Below the pieces are notes generated by a model. It worked only from the letters and a program-made list of their open reading frames with translations. It was not told the DNA's origin and did not search any database. A DNA stretch of 47,152 nucleotides. Origin: Burkholderiales bacterium (lineage in GTDB: Bacteria > Pseudomonadota > Gammaproteobacteria > Burkholderiales > Casimicrobiaceae). The DNA lies in contig JAICUU010000003.1 of the NCBI GenBank assembly GCA_025935675.1, forward strand, positions 1 through 47,152, read 5' to 3'. Numbering within the stretch: the first letter of the stretch is position 1; every line of letters begins with the position of its first letter. This document shows positions 8,341 through 17,275 of this stretch, one piece after another. A program made the translations under genes and the position numbers.

Positions 8341-8585
8341 CCGACTCGCCCGGCGGACCGAACTACCGGTGCGAACCGCTGGCGGAGGCGCGGCTCGTTG
8401 CGCCACCGCAAGCTGCGCGAGCGGGTGCAGCGTCGAACACGTCTCGCAAGCCGTCGCCGTTCGTCGCCGCCGGATCGCGAGCGGGGCCACACCCCTAGAG
8501 ATTTGCGGCGCGCGGCCGATAGTCGTTGAAGGGACCGCGTTCCCTTGCGCCGCGATGTCGGCCCGGGCGCGGCGATGACCGGCGG

Positions 8586-9890
8586 ATGGCGATGGCTGTA
8601 CCAAGAATACTGTGCGTCGACGATGAGCCCAACATCCAGGCCGCGCTCGTGCGCGCGTTCCGGCCCGAAGGCTATCGCGTCGCCACCGCCGCGTCGGGCG
8701 AGGCCGCGCTCGCGCAGCTCGAGGCCGAAAGCGTCGACATCGTGATCTCGGACATGCGGATGCCGGGCATGAACGGCGCCGCGTTGCTGGAGCAGGTGAG
8801 GGCGCGCTGGCCCGACACCGTGCGGCTGCTGCTGACCGGCTACGCCGACATCGACGCGACCATCGGCGCGATCAACCGCGGCGAGATCCAGCGCTACATC
8901 GCCAAGCCCTGGGATGATCGCGAGCTCCTGCTCATCGTGCGCGAGGCGCTGGAGCGCAAGGCGCTCGAGCAGCACAAGCGGCGCCTCGAGGCGCTGATGC
9001 GCCGGCAGAACGCCGAGCTCAAGACGCTGAACGCGACGCTCGAGGAGAAGGTCGCGGAGCGCACGTCCGAGCTCGAGAAGGCCGCTGCTGCCCTCGGCGA
9101 CGGCAACGAGCGGCTGCGCGCCAACTTCCTGACGTCACTCAAGGTGCTGTCCACGCTGATCGAGATGCGCGAGGCGGAGTTCGCCGGACACTCGCGCCGC
9201 GTGGCGGAGCTCGCGCGCCGCATCGGCGAGCGCGTGGGGCTCGACGCTGCCGGCGCGCACGACCTCTTCATCGCGGGGCTGCTCCACGACATCGGCAAGA
9301 TCGGGCTGTCGGACGCGATGTTGCGGTCGGTGCGCGACGCCGGCGACGGCGAGCTCCCGCGCGCGTTCCTCGATTATCCGCGGCGCAGCGAGCAGGTGAT
9401 GATGCCGCTCGACGCCATGCGCGGCGCGGCGTCGACCGTGCGCTCGCACCGCGAGCGCTTCGATGGCCGCGGATTTCCCGATGGCCTCTACGGAACGGAC
9501 ATCCCGCTCGGCGCGCGCATCCTCGCGGTTGCCAAGGATTACGACGGGGCGCAGATCGGCGTGCTGTCGCGGCACCGGATGCCCCCCGACGCGGCGCGCG
9601 GTCGCATCGCCGCCGGCCGCGGCACGCTCTACGACCCGGACGTCGTCGATGCGCTGATGGCGGTGCTCGACGCGGGCGAGGCGCGGACCAGCCCCGACGT
9701 GCGCATCGACCATGGCGCGCTCGCCCCCGGCATGGTGCTGAGCCGCGACCTCGTCACCCCCGACGGCATCCTGTTGCTGACGGCGAATCGCAGCCTCGAC
9801 GAGGGCCTCGTGCAGCGCATCCGCGACTACCACGCGACACTCGACGCGAAGCCCCTCACCATCTATGTGCACGTCGCGGAGGCCGCATGA
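8586..9890 (+). CDS. Response regulator with HD-GYP phosphodiesterase domain (RpfG-like)
   Basis: An N-terminal receiver domain (residues about 6-120; acceptor Asp in VISDMRMPG) is followed by a coiled coil (about 135-190) and an HD-GYP domain. The HD motif is [10 protein letters not shown]. The GYP region reads [14 protein letters not shown], so the usual HHE is HRE and GYP is GFP. HD-GYP enzymes hydrolyse cyclic di-GMP. The start [15 protein letters not shown] at 8586 gives a standard receiver N-terminus. The stop overlaps the next ATG (ATGA), so the regulator and the histidine kinase after it are translationally coupled. Confidence 0.92.
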   Translation: MAMAVPRILCVDDEPNIQAALVRAFRPEGYRVATAASGEAALAQLEAESVDIVISDMRMPGMNGAALLEQVRARWPDTVRLLLTGYADIDATIGAINRGEIQRYIAKPWDDRELLLIVREALERKALEQHKRRLEALMRRQNAELKTLNATLEEKVAERTSELEKAAAALGDGNERLRANFLTSLKVLSTLIEMREAEFAGHSRRVAELARRIGERVGLDAAGAHDLFIAGLLHDIGKIGLSDAMLRSVRDAGDGELPRAFLDYPRRSEQVMMPLDAMRGAASTVRSHRERFDGRGFPDGLYGTDIPLGARILAVAKDYDGAQIGVLSRHRMPPDAARGRIAAGRGTLYDPDVVDALMAVLDAGEARTSPDVRIDHGALAPGMVLSRDLVTPDGILLLTANRSLDEGLVQRIRDYHATLDAKPLTIYVHVAEAA

Positions 9891-11014
9891 CGCCGATGGA
9901 ACTGCTCTTGATGGCCGTGATGGCCGCCTTGGCGGTGTCGCTCGTCGTGGCGGCGCTTCGCGCGCGGCGTCTCGCGCAGGCGTCCGCCGCGGCGGCAGCG
10001 CGGGCGGCGACGCTCGAGCGCGAGCTCGACGCGCGCACACGCCGGCTGGAGGAGTCCGCGGCGCGCGCGCTCGAGCGGCGCAACGAGGAGCTCGCATCGG
10101 CGAATCGCGAGCTGCAGCGCACGCAGGACCAGCTCCTGCAATCGGAGAAGCTCGCGTCGATCGGGCAGCTCGCGGCGGGCGTGGCGCACGAGATCAACAA
10201 CCCCATCGGCTTCGTACAGTCGAACGTGGCGACGCTCGACCGCTACGTCGCCGACATCTTCGCGTTGATCGCCGCCTATGAGCAAGCCGAGACTTCGATC
10301 GCCGACCCGGCGCTGCGCGCGAACGTCGAGGCCGCGCGCAAGGCCGCCGACCTCGACTTCGTCAAGGACGACGTGCGCGCGCTGGTGGCGCAATCGCGTG
10401 ACGGCATCGCGCGCGTGGCCAAGATCGTCAGCGACCTGAAGGGCTATTCGCGTTCGGCGAGCGACGAGCGGTGGCAGCCCGCCGACATCCACGCTGCGAT
10501 CGACTCCACGCTCAACATCGTCTACAACGAGATCAAATACAAGGCGGAGGTGCGCAAGGAATACGGGACTTTGCCGCTCATTGAATGCCGCCCCGCGCAG
10601 TTGAGCCAGGTGTTCATGAACCTCCTGATGAACGCCGCGCAGGCCATCCGCGGCCAGGGCACGATCACGATCCGCACGCGCGATGCCGGCGCCCACGTCG
10701 TTCTCGAGTTCGCCGACACCGGGGAAGGCATCGAGCCGGCCAATCTCGCGCGCATCTTCGAGCCCTTCTTCACGACCAAGCCGGTGGGCAAGGGAACGGG
10801 GCTCGGCCTGTCGGTCGCCTACGGCATCGTCAGCGACCACGGCGGCGAGATCGCCGTGGACAGCACGCGCGGCGAGGGCACGGTGTTTCGCGTGTTCCTT
10901 CCGGTGGCACAACCCGAGGTCAGCCCGTCCGCTCCTTCAACGTGTGCGTCAGCCAATAGTGATGGAACGCCTGGCGAACGCTTTCCCGCAACGTCTCGTC
11001 ATCCCATGGCTTGA
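9887..11014 (+). CDS. Histidine kinase, partner of the HD-GYP regulator
   Basis: The 375-residue protein has one N-terminal hydrophobic segment (about 5-25), a coiled coil (about 40-90), a HisKA region with the phospho-His in GVAHEINNPIGF (H101), and an ATPase domain with N-box FMNLLMNAAQAI, DTGEGIEP, and FFTTKPVGKGTGLGLS. No sensor domain is visible, so it may read a signal through its coiled coil or a partner. The catalytic domain ends near 10920. The last 30 or so residues are unlike the family and lie on the convergent EAL gene, an overlap of 95 bases. Confidence 0.9.
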   Translation: MTPMELLLMAVMAALAVSLVVAALRARRLAQASAAAAARAATLERELDARTRRLEESAARALERRNEELASANRELQRTQDQLLQSEKLASIGQLAAGVAHEINNPIGFVQSNVATLDRYVADIFALIAAYEQAETSIADPALRANVEAARKAADLDFVKDDVRALVAQSRDGIARVAKIVSDLKGYSRSASDERWQPADIHAAIDSTLNIVYNEIKYKAEVRKEYGTLPLIECRPAQLSQVFMNLLMNAAQAIRGQGTITIRTRDAGAHVVLEFADTGEGIEPANLARIFEPFFTTKPVGKGTGLGLSVAYGIVSDHGGEIAVDSTRGEGTVFRVFLPVAQPEVSPSAPSTCASANSDGTPGERFPATSRHPMA

Positions 11015-12107
11015 GCAGGAAGCGATAGATCGCACCGCGGTTGACGGCTTCGGTCAGCGCCTCGATCTCGATGTATCCGCTGAACAGGATCCGTACCGTA
11101 TCGGGGTAGAGGAGCTTGACCTTGCCCAGGAGCTCGGCGCCGGTCATCGCCGGCATCCGGTGGTCGGAGATGACGACATGCACGACGTTGAGCGCCATCA
11201 GGTCGAGCGCGTCCTTCGCGTTCGGCGCGGTCAGGACGTGGTAGCCGTCGCGGCGCAGCACGCGCACCACCGATGCAGCGACGCCGGCGTCGTCGTCGAC
11301 GATGAGCAGCGTCTTGCCGTCCTGCGCGCCTGTGCCGCGCGACGGCAGCCCCTTGCGGCTACGCAGCAGCGCCTCGAATTGCGCCGCCGGCAGCGGGCGG
11401 CTGAACACGTAGCCCTGGATCTGCTCGCAGCGCTCACGGCGCAGCCATTCGACCTGCGCCTCGGTCTCGACGCCCTCGGCGACGACCGCGAGCCCGAGGC
11501 TGTGGCCGAGGGAGATGACGGCGCGCACGATCGCCGCGTCGTCCGGGTTCGTCGTCACGTCCTGCACGAACGACCGATCCACCTTGAGGAAGTCGAGCGG
11601 AAACCGCTTGAGGTAACTCAAATTCGAGTAGCCGGTGCCGAAGTCGTCGAGGCTCAGGCGGATGCCCAGCGCCTTCAACGCGGCCAGGCGGGTGACGAAG
11701 TTCGCCGCGTCCTCCATGACGATCGCCTCGGTCAGGTCGAGCTCGAGCGCCGGCGGTCGCAGCCCGGTATCGCGCAACGCGCTCGCGACACGCTCGGGAA
11801 GGCGCTCGTCGCGGAACTGGCGTCCGGACAGGTTGACGGCGAGCGCGACCGCCGGCGCACCCGCGTCGTGCCATGCGACGATTTGCGCGCAGCCGGTGCG
11901 CAAGACCCATTCGCCGAGCTCGAGAATCATGTCGCTCGCTTCCGCCGCATCGAGGAACTCGCCCGGCATGACGAGGCCGCGTTGCGGATGCTGCCAGCGG
12001 AGCAGTGCTTCGCACCCCACGACCTGCCCGGTAGCGAGCTCGACCTTTGGCTGGTAGTGCAGCACGAACTCGCGGGCTGCCAGCGCATCGCGGAGCTCGG
12101 CGCTCAT
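10920..12107 (-). CDS. EAL phosphodiesterase with C-terminal receiver domain
   Basis: An EAL domain occupies about residues 1-245 (395 in total): CEALLRW, LDLTEAIVM, DDFGTGYS, KVDRSF, VAEGVET. All key residues look intact, so it should hydrolyse cyclic di-GMP. A receiver domain follows (LLIVDDD, acceptor in VISDHRMP, KPWDDE). The receiver is closely similar to that of the HD-GYP protein at 8586, and the kinase gene lies between the two. The ATG at 12107 is chosen because it directly precedes the EAL fold and overlaps a mini-ORF as ATGA. The frame is open further upstream (GTG at 12218), and that extra region may be a remnant of a GGDEF-EAL linker. Confidence 0.88.
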   Translation of the reverse strand: MSAELRDALAAREFVLHYQPKVELATGQVVGCEALLRWQHPQRGLVMPGEFLDAAEASDMILELGEWVLRTGCAQIVAWHDAGAPAVALAVNLSGRQFRDERLPERVASALRDTGLRPPALELDLTEAIVMEDAANFVTRLAALKALGIRLSLDDFGTGYSNLSYLKRFPLDFLKVDRSFVQDVTTNPDDAAIVRAVISLGHSLGLAVVAEGVETEAQVEWLRRERCEQIQGYVFSRPLPAAQFEALLRSRKGLPSRGTGAQDGKTLLIVDDDAGVAASVVRVLRRDGYHVLTAPNAKDALDLMALNVVHVVISDHRMPAMTGAELLGKVKLLYPDTVRILFSGYIEIEALTEAVNRGAIYRFLLKPWDDETLRESVRQAFHHYWLTHTLKERTG

Positions 12108-12172
12108 CGCAATGAGCCGCTGCCGACTGCGCGCCGAGGACGCTGGGCGCACACGTGGAACGAACCGTGCAT
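12104..12172 (-). other. 22-codon mini-ORF ending on the EAL-REC start
   Basis: On the - strand an ATG at 12172 opens a 22-codon frame that stops at 12106-12104 within the ATGA of the EAL-REC start. Only its 3' end is anchored to a gene, so it could be a chance open frame. Confidence 0.25.
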
Positions 12173-12366
12173 GGTCCTTGGCGCTGCGTGTTCGACGGCA
12201 ACGACCGTGGCCGGCCACCCTGTGCCCGGCAAACGGATTGCCGATAGGGAAGAAGGCGCTGCGTGAACCGGCAGCATTCGCGACCGATGACCGTTGAGTT
12301 TCATTTGCGTTGCGTCAAACGAGCGTGTTGACGGACAAGTGATGGCCCGTGCAGGGCCGCTTGACA

Positions 12367-14331
12367 ATGACGACGAGAAACGCGAAATCCATGCCAAGCG
12401 GGCGTCGCGGGCCGACGCGCGACGTCGCGAGGCCGCCACGCCCCGCGGCGCTCGCCGTGGCGCTGGCGGCGCTTTCCCTCGCGATGCCGGCTGCGGCCCA
12501 GGTGGCCGACCTGCGGCCCGAGTCGCTTGCGGGCTTTTCACTCGAGGACCTTGGCAACATCGAAATCACGTCGGTGTCCGGGCGCGCCGAGCCGCTGTCG
12601 AGCGCGCCTGCATCGGTGTACGTCATCACCAACGCCGACATCCGCCGTGCCGGTGTCACGAGCCTGCCCGAGGCGCTCCGACTCGCGCCAAACCTCGAGG
12701 TCGCGCGCGTCACGGCGAGCACCTGGGCGATCAGCGCGCGAGGGATGAACAATGCCGACAACAAGCTGCAGGTGCTGATCGACGGGCGCATTGTCTATAC
12801 GCCGCTCTATTCGGGAGTTTTGTGGGACGCTCAGGACGTGCTGCTCGAGGATATCGACCGCATCGAAGTCATCAGCGGCCCGGGAGGGACGCTGTGGGGC
12901 AGCAATGCGGTCAACGGCGTCATCAACATCATCACGCGCAGCGCGGCGGAGACGCAGGGGAGCTTCGTCGAGGTCGGGGGCGGCGATCAGGAGCAGGACG
13001 TCGCCGCACGCTATGGCGCGAAGCTCGGCGACGGCGGCCATTTCCGCCTGTACGCCAAGGCGTTCCACGACGACGGCACGCAACGCGTCAACGGCCAAAG
13101 CGCGATGGACGCCTGGAAGAAGGCGCAGATCGGCTTTCGCGCCGATTGGCGCAACGGCATCACCGTGCAGGGCGATGCCTACGATGGCAGGCTCGACCAG
13201 GTCTTTCCCGACGACCAGCGGATCTCCGGCGCGAACGCCATCTTTCGCTGGTCCCACGCGCTGGCGGGCGGCGACTCGCTGCAGGTGCAGGCGTACGCCG
13301 ACCACAGCGAGCTCGACGCGCCCGGACGGCCGGGGCTCGGCACGCTGTCGGAGCGCCTCGACATCTATGACGTCGAGCTGCAGTACAACATGCGGGCCAT
13401 CGGGCCCCATACGCTGACCTGGGGCACCGGCTACCGGCTCGCGCGCGATCGCGTCGACAATCCGCCGGTGCTCGCGTTCCTCCCCGCCGATGTCGACCTC
13501 GCGTGGACGAACGTGTTCGTCCAGGATGTGGTCGCGCTCGGCCACGATGCAACGCTGACGGGCGGGGTGCGCGCCGAGCACAATTCCTATACCGGCTTCG
13601 AGGTGTTCCCGACGCTCCGCGCGAGCTGGAAGCCGGCCGCGGACACGCTGCTCTGGGCGGGCGCATCGCGCGCGGTGCGCACGCCGTCGCGGCTCGACCG
13701 CGACCTGTATTCGCCGGCCGTGCCGCCCTACCTCGTGGCAGGTGGCCCGCAGTTCCGCTCCGAGACCTCCGACGTGCTCGAGCTCGGATTGCGCGCGGAA
13801 CCGGTGCCCGGACTGTCGTACGCGCTGACGGCATTTCGCCACGTCTACGAACACCTGCGCTCGGTGGAGCTCATCGACACGTCGTATTTCGTCGTGGCCA
13901 ACCAGATGGAAGGCAACGCCAGTGGCGTGGAAGGCTGGGTCACCTGGCGTGTCACGCCCACGTGGAAGCTGTCGGCCGGTGGCACGACGCTGCGCCAGCG
14001 GCTCAACCTGCGCGCCGACAGCACCGACATCACCGGCGTGAGCGCGGCCGGCAACGATCCGTCCAATCAATGGATGCTTCGCTCGTCGCTCGACCTGCCG
14101 CACGAGGTCGACGTCGACATGGGCGTTCGGCACGTCGCGGCGCTGCCCGACCCCGCGGTGCCCGCGTATACCGCTCTCGATGCGCGCATTGCCTGGCACC
14201 CGCGTCCCGACATCGAGCTGTCAGTCACCGGGAAGAACCTGTTCGGGACCGAGCATGTGGAGTTCGGCGCTTCGCCGGGCGCGAGCGTCATTCCGCGCGC
14301 CGTGTTCGTCAATCTCGCGGTGCGCCTCTGA
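12367..14331 (+). CDS. TonB-dependent outer-membrane receptor
   Basis: The 654-residue protein has a signal peptide (hydrophobic run PAALAVALAALSLAMPAAAQ), a TonB-box-like region LGNIEITSV, a plug domain (VYVITNADIRRAG, LIDGRIVYTPLYSG, DIDRIEVISGPGGTLWGSNAVNGVINI) and a 22-strand-type barrel ending in RAVFVNLAVRL. The substrate is unknown. The ATG at 12367 is preferred over the upstream GTG. One base after its stop begins a YfiR gene, and the order receptor-YfiR-kinase suggests a sensory role for the plug rather than uptake alone. The exbBD genes at 37489 could supply energy. Confidence 0.9.
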   Translation: MTTRNAKSMPSGRRGPTRDVARPPRPAALAVALAALSLAMPAAAQVADLRPESLAGFSLEDLGNIEITSVSGRAEPLSSAPASVYVITNADIRRAGVTSLPEALRLAPNLEVARVTASTWAISARGMNNADNKLQVLIDGRIVYTPLYSGVLWDAQDVLLEDIDRIEVISGPGGTLWGSNAVNGVINIITRSAAETQGSFVEVGGGDQEQDVAARYGAKLGDGGHFRLYAKAFHDDGTQRVNGQSAMDAWKKAQIGFRADWRNGITVQGDAYDGRLDQVFPDDQRISGANAIFRWSHALAGGDSLQVQAYADHSELDAPGRPGLGTLSERLDIYDVELQYNMRAIGPHTLTWGTGYRLARDRVDNPPVLAFLPADVDLAWTNVFVQDVVALGHDATLTGGVRAEHNSYTGFEVFPTLRASWKPAADTLLWAGASRAVRTPSRLDRDLYSPAVPPYLVAGGPQFRSETSDVLELGLRAEPVPGLSYALTAFRHVYEHLRSVELIDTSYFVVANQMEGNASGVEGWVTWRVTPTWKLSAGGTTLRQRLNLRADSTDITGVSAAGNDPSNQWMLRSSLDLPHEVDVDMGVRHVAALPDPAVPAYTALDARIAWHPRPDIELSVTGKNLFGTEHVEFGASPGASVIPRAVFVNLAVRL

Positions 14332-14332
14332 C

Positions 14333-14920
14333 ATGCCGATCCGCCCGCACCCCGACGTGCGCCGTCGTGGCCTCGCGCCGCTGTGGCTCCTGCTCGCGTG
14401 CTGGGTGCTGTTCGGGGCGGCGCCACGCGACGTCGCGGCGCAGCCGGGCATCGACGCCGCGACGGCGGAGCGCCGCGTCAAGGCGGCGTTCCTGTATCGG
14501 TTCGTCGACTACGTCGAGTGGCCGGAGGCCGCGTTCGCGAGCGCCGCCGCACCGGTGGTCATCGCCGTCGTCGGCGACGACCGGCTCGCCGACGAGCTCC
14601 TGCGAATCGTCGCCGGGCGCACTGCCGGCGCGCGGCCATTCACGATCCGCAAGCTCGGCGGCGACGTGCCGGCGACGGTGGGCGTCCATGTGCTGTTCAT
14701 GGCCGGAGAAGGGGGGCGGCACCCGACGGTCGCGGCGGCAGCGCCCGTGCTCGTCGTCGGCGAGGCGGACGGCGCGCTCGAGCGCGGCTACACGATCAAT
14801 TTCGTGCTGGTCGACGAGCATGTCCGTTTCGACGTGTCGCTCGGCGATGCCGACCGGCGCAGTCTCAAGCTGAGCTCGCGACTGCTCGCCGTCGCGCACG
14901 ACGTCGTTCCCGCGCCATGA
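14333..14920 (+). CDS. YfiR family periplasmic protein (DUF4154)
   Basis: The 195-residue protein has a signal peptide (PLWLLLACWVLFGAAPRDVAAQ) and the family hallmarks VKAAFLYRFVDYVEWP near the mature N-terminus and INFVLVDEHVRFDVSL plus LKLSSRLLAVA at the end. In Pseudomonas, YfiR is a periplasmic inhibitor of the diguanylate cyclase YfiN, acting on its CHASE8 sensor. Here no YfiN follows. Instead the next gene, overlapping by ATGA, is a histidine kinase with a CHASE8-like periplasmic domain. A role as periplasmic regulator of that kinase is an inference from gene order. Confidence 0.88.
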   Translation: MPIRPHPDVRRRGLAPLWLLLACWVLFGAAPRDVAAQPGIDAATAERRVKAAFLYRFVDYVEWPEAAFASAAAPVVIAVVGDDRLADELLRIVAGRTAGARPFTIRKLGGDVPATVGVHVLFMAGEGGRHPTVAAAAPVLVVGEADGALERGYTINFVLVDEHVRFDVSLGDADRRSLKLSSRLLAVAHDVVPAP

Positions 14921-16824
14921 CGATGCTCGCGCGCTCGCACTCGATCCGCTACAAGCTCATGATGGTGGTCCTCGCGACCACGCTGACGGCGCTGCTGGTC
15001 ATGGCGGCGGCGATGGTGATCTACGACGCCCGCACCTACAAGCGCGAGTGGGTCTCCGACCTCATGACGCAGGCCAACATCATCGGCATTTCCAGCGTCG
15101 CCGCGCTGTCGTTCGACGATCGCAAGGCGGCCGCCGAGAACCTGTCCACGCTGAAGCTGCGGCCGCAGATCCTCGGCGCGGCGATCTACACGGCGCGCGG
15201 CGCGCTGTTCGCGACGTACGCGAAGGATGGCGCGCCCGCCGCCGCGGTGCCGACGCTGCCGCAAGGCGACGGCTACGACATCGACGGCGACGAAATCGTC
15301 GTGTTCAAGCGCATCGCCGACGACAAGGAGATCCTCGGCACCGTCTACCTGCGCGCGCGCTATGCGCTGTTCGCGCGCATCGGCAGCTACGCGTCGATCC
15401 TCGCCGCCGTCATCACGCTGTGCCTCGTCGTCGCCCTCGCGGTCTCCTTCTGGCTCAACGCGGTGGTGACCAAGCCGATCCTCGCGATCACCGCGCTGAC
15501 CCGCAAAGTGCGCGAGGGACGCGATTTCACGTTGCGCGCCGACAGGACCACCGACGACGAGATCGGCTACCTCGCCGATGGCTTCAACGACATGCTCGCC
15601 GAGATCGGCCAGCGCGAGAAGGTGATGGCCGATGCCAACCGGTCATTGGCGGAGCAGGTGGAGGAGCGTGCCGCGGCCGCGGCCGCGCTTCGCGCGAGCG
15701 AGGAGCGCAATCGGCTGCTGATCGCGGCGATGACGTCCGTGGTGTGCACGACGGATGCGCGCGGGCGCTTCGCCGTGCCGCAGCCGTCGTGGAGCGCGTA
15801 CACGGGGCAATCCGCCGACGCGTCCATCGGCCTGGGCTGGCACGGCATGGTGCACGCCGAAGACCGCACTGCGCTCGAGCTCGCGTTCGCGCGAGGCACT
15901 GTCGATGCGGCGAGGTTCGATCTCGAGCTGCGGGTGTTTCACGCGGCGTCGGGGACGCACCGTCACGCCGCGCTGCGCGTCGTGCCGTTCCAGGACCCGC
16001 AAGGCGCGATCGCGGAGTGGATCGCGACGCTGACCGACATCCACGACCAGCGCGTGGCCGAGATCGAGCTCACCCGCCTCAACACCGAGCTCGAGTCGCG
16101 GGTCGCGCGACGCACGTCCGAGCTCGAGGCCGCCAACAAGGAGCTCGAGAGCTTCAGCTACTCCGTCTCGCACGACCTGCGTGCGCCGGTGCGCGCGATC
16201 GCCGGCTTCTCGCGGATGCTGTACGAGGACCACTCGAACGCGCTGGGCGGGGAGGGGCTGCGCAAGCTCGACATCGTGCAGGGCGAGGCGAAGCGGATGG
16301 GCATGCTGATCGACGACCTGCTGGCGTTCTCGCGCCTCGGCCGCAAGCCGCTCGACCTCGCCGAACTCGACATCGAAGCGCTCGTGCGCTCGCTGCTCGA
16401 ACGCACGCTCGCTCATCACGAGGGCCCGCGCCCCGACGTGCGGATCGGCGCGCTGCCGAAGGCGCTTGCCGACCGGTCGTTGCTCGAGCAGGTCTGGGCA
16501 AACCTCTTGTCGAACGCGCTCAAGTACTCGTCGAAGCGCGCCGCGCCGGTGATCGAGATTGCGGCGATCAGCGAAGAGCGCGACCATGTCTATTTCGTCC
16601 GCGACAACGGCGCGGGCTTCGACCCGCGCTACAAGGCGAAGCTGTTCGGCGTGTTCCAGCGGTTGCACGACGCCGGCGAGTTTCCGGGCACGGGCGTCGG
16701 GCTCGCGCTGGTGCACCGGATCGTGGCCCGCCACGGCGGCCGGGTATGGGCCGACGGCGAGCCGGACAAGGGCGCGACCTTCTATTTCACGCTGCCGAAG
16801 GAGCCATCCGATGATGGACGTTGA
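14917..16824 (+). CDS. Membrane histidine kinase: CHASE8-like, HAMP, PAS, HisKA, HATPase
   Basis: The 635 residues read as TM1 (about 13-36), a periplasmic CHASE8-like domain (about 37-150, with SVAALSFDDRKAAAENL and LGAAIYTARGALFATY), TM2 (about 157-181), HAMP (about 183-235), a coiled coil, PAS (about 265-385), HisKA with SYSVSHDLRAP (H419), and an ATPase ending in FPGTGVGLALVHRIV. The kinase part resembles the phytochrome-type group that signals to Rcp1-like regulators, and just such a regulator is the next gene, overlapping by 14 bases. The start ATG overlaps the YfiR stop. The likely sensor chain is receptor, YfiR, kinase. Confidence 0.92.
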   Translation: MTMLARSHSIRYKLMMVVLATTLTALLVMAAAMVIYDARTYKREWVSDLMTQANIIGISSVAALSFDDRKAAAENLSTLKLRPQILGAAIYTARGALFATYAKDGAPAAAVPTLPQGDGYDIDGDEIVVFKRIADDKEILGTVYLRARYALFARIGSYASILAAVITLCLVVALAVSFWLNAVVTKPILAITALTRKVREGRDFTLRADRTTDDEIGYLADGFNDMLAEIGQREKVMADANRSLAEQVEERAAAAAALRASEERNRLLIAAMTSVVCTTDARGRFAVPQPSWSAYTGQSADASIGLGWHGMVHAEDRTALELAFARGTVDAARFDLELRVFHAASGTHRHAALRVVPFQDPQGAIAEWIATLTDIHDQRVAEIELTRLNTELESRVARRTSELEAANKELESFSYSVSHDLRAPVRAIAGFSRMLYEDHSNALGGEGLRKLDIVQGEAKRMGMLIDDLLAFSRLGRKPLDLAELDIEALVRSLLERTLAHHEGPRPDVRIGALPKALADRSLLEQVWANLLSNALKYSSKRAAPVIEIAAISEERDHVYFVRDNGAGFDPRYKAKLFGVFQRLHDAGEFPGTGVGLALVHRIVARHGGRVWADGEPDKGATFYFTLPKEPSDDGR

Positions 16825-17254
16825 ACATGTGGAAATCCTGCTGGTCGAGGACAGCCCCCTCGATGCCGAGCTTACGCTGCGCGGGCTGCGCGAGGACAAG
16901 GTCGCCAACAACGTGGTGTGGCTGAAGGACGGCCAGCAGGCGCTCGACTACATCTTCCGGCAGGGCGAATACGCGGGCCGCGGTGCGAGCGAGCCGCGAC
17001 TCGTCCTGCTCGACCTCAAGATGCCGCGCGTCGACGGCATCGAGGTGTTGCGCGCGATCAAGCAGAACCCCGCGACGCGCCAGATCCCGGTCGTGGTGAT
17101 GACGTCCTCGCAGGAAGAGAGCGATATCGCCGCCACGTACGGGCTTGGCGTCAACAGCTATGTGGTAAAGCCGATCGACTTCGACGCGCTGTGCAACGTC
17201 GCGCGCACGGCCGGGTTCTACTGGCTCGCCGTCAATCGCGCGCCGGGTGCCTGA
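16811..17254 (+). CDS. Single-domain response regulator (Rcp1-like)
   Basis: All 147 residues form one receiver: VEILLVEDSPLDAEL, acceptor Asp in LVLLDLKMPRVDG (D68), VVMTSS, and NSYVVKPIDF. The insertion YIFRQGEYAGR is typical of the Rcp1 group that pairs with phytochrome-type kinases. There is no output domain, so it must act by protein contact, possibly on the EAL protein that faces it 21 bases downstream, or as a phospho-shuttle. It overlaps the end of the kinase gene, so the two are cotranslated. Confidence 0.93.
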   Translation: MMDVEHVEILLVEDSPLDAELTLRGLREDKVANNVVWLKDGQQALDYIFRQGEYAGRGASEPRLVLLDLKMPRVDGIEVLRAIKQNPATRQIPVVVMTSSQEESDIAATYGLGVNSYVVKPIDFDALCNVARTAGFYWLAVNRAPGA

Positions 17255-17275
17255 AGCGGCGCCCCAGCGCCATCT

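Noticed and set aside
12328-12357. Promoter or operator just before the TonB-dependent receptor
   Set aside because: TTGACG is present but no -10 element lies at a proper distance, and the GGCCC/GGGCC inverted repeat is too short to mean much in GC-rich DNA.
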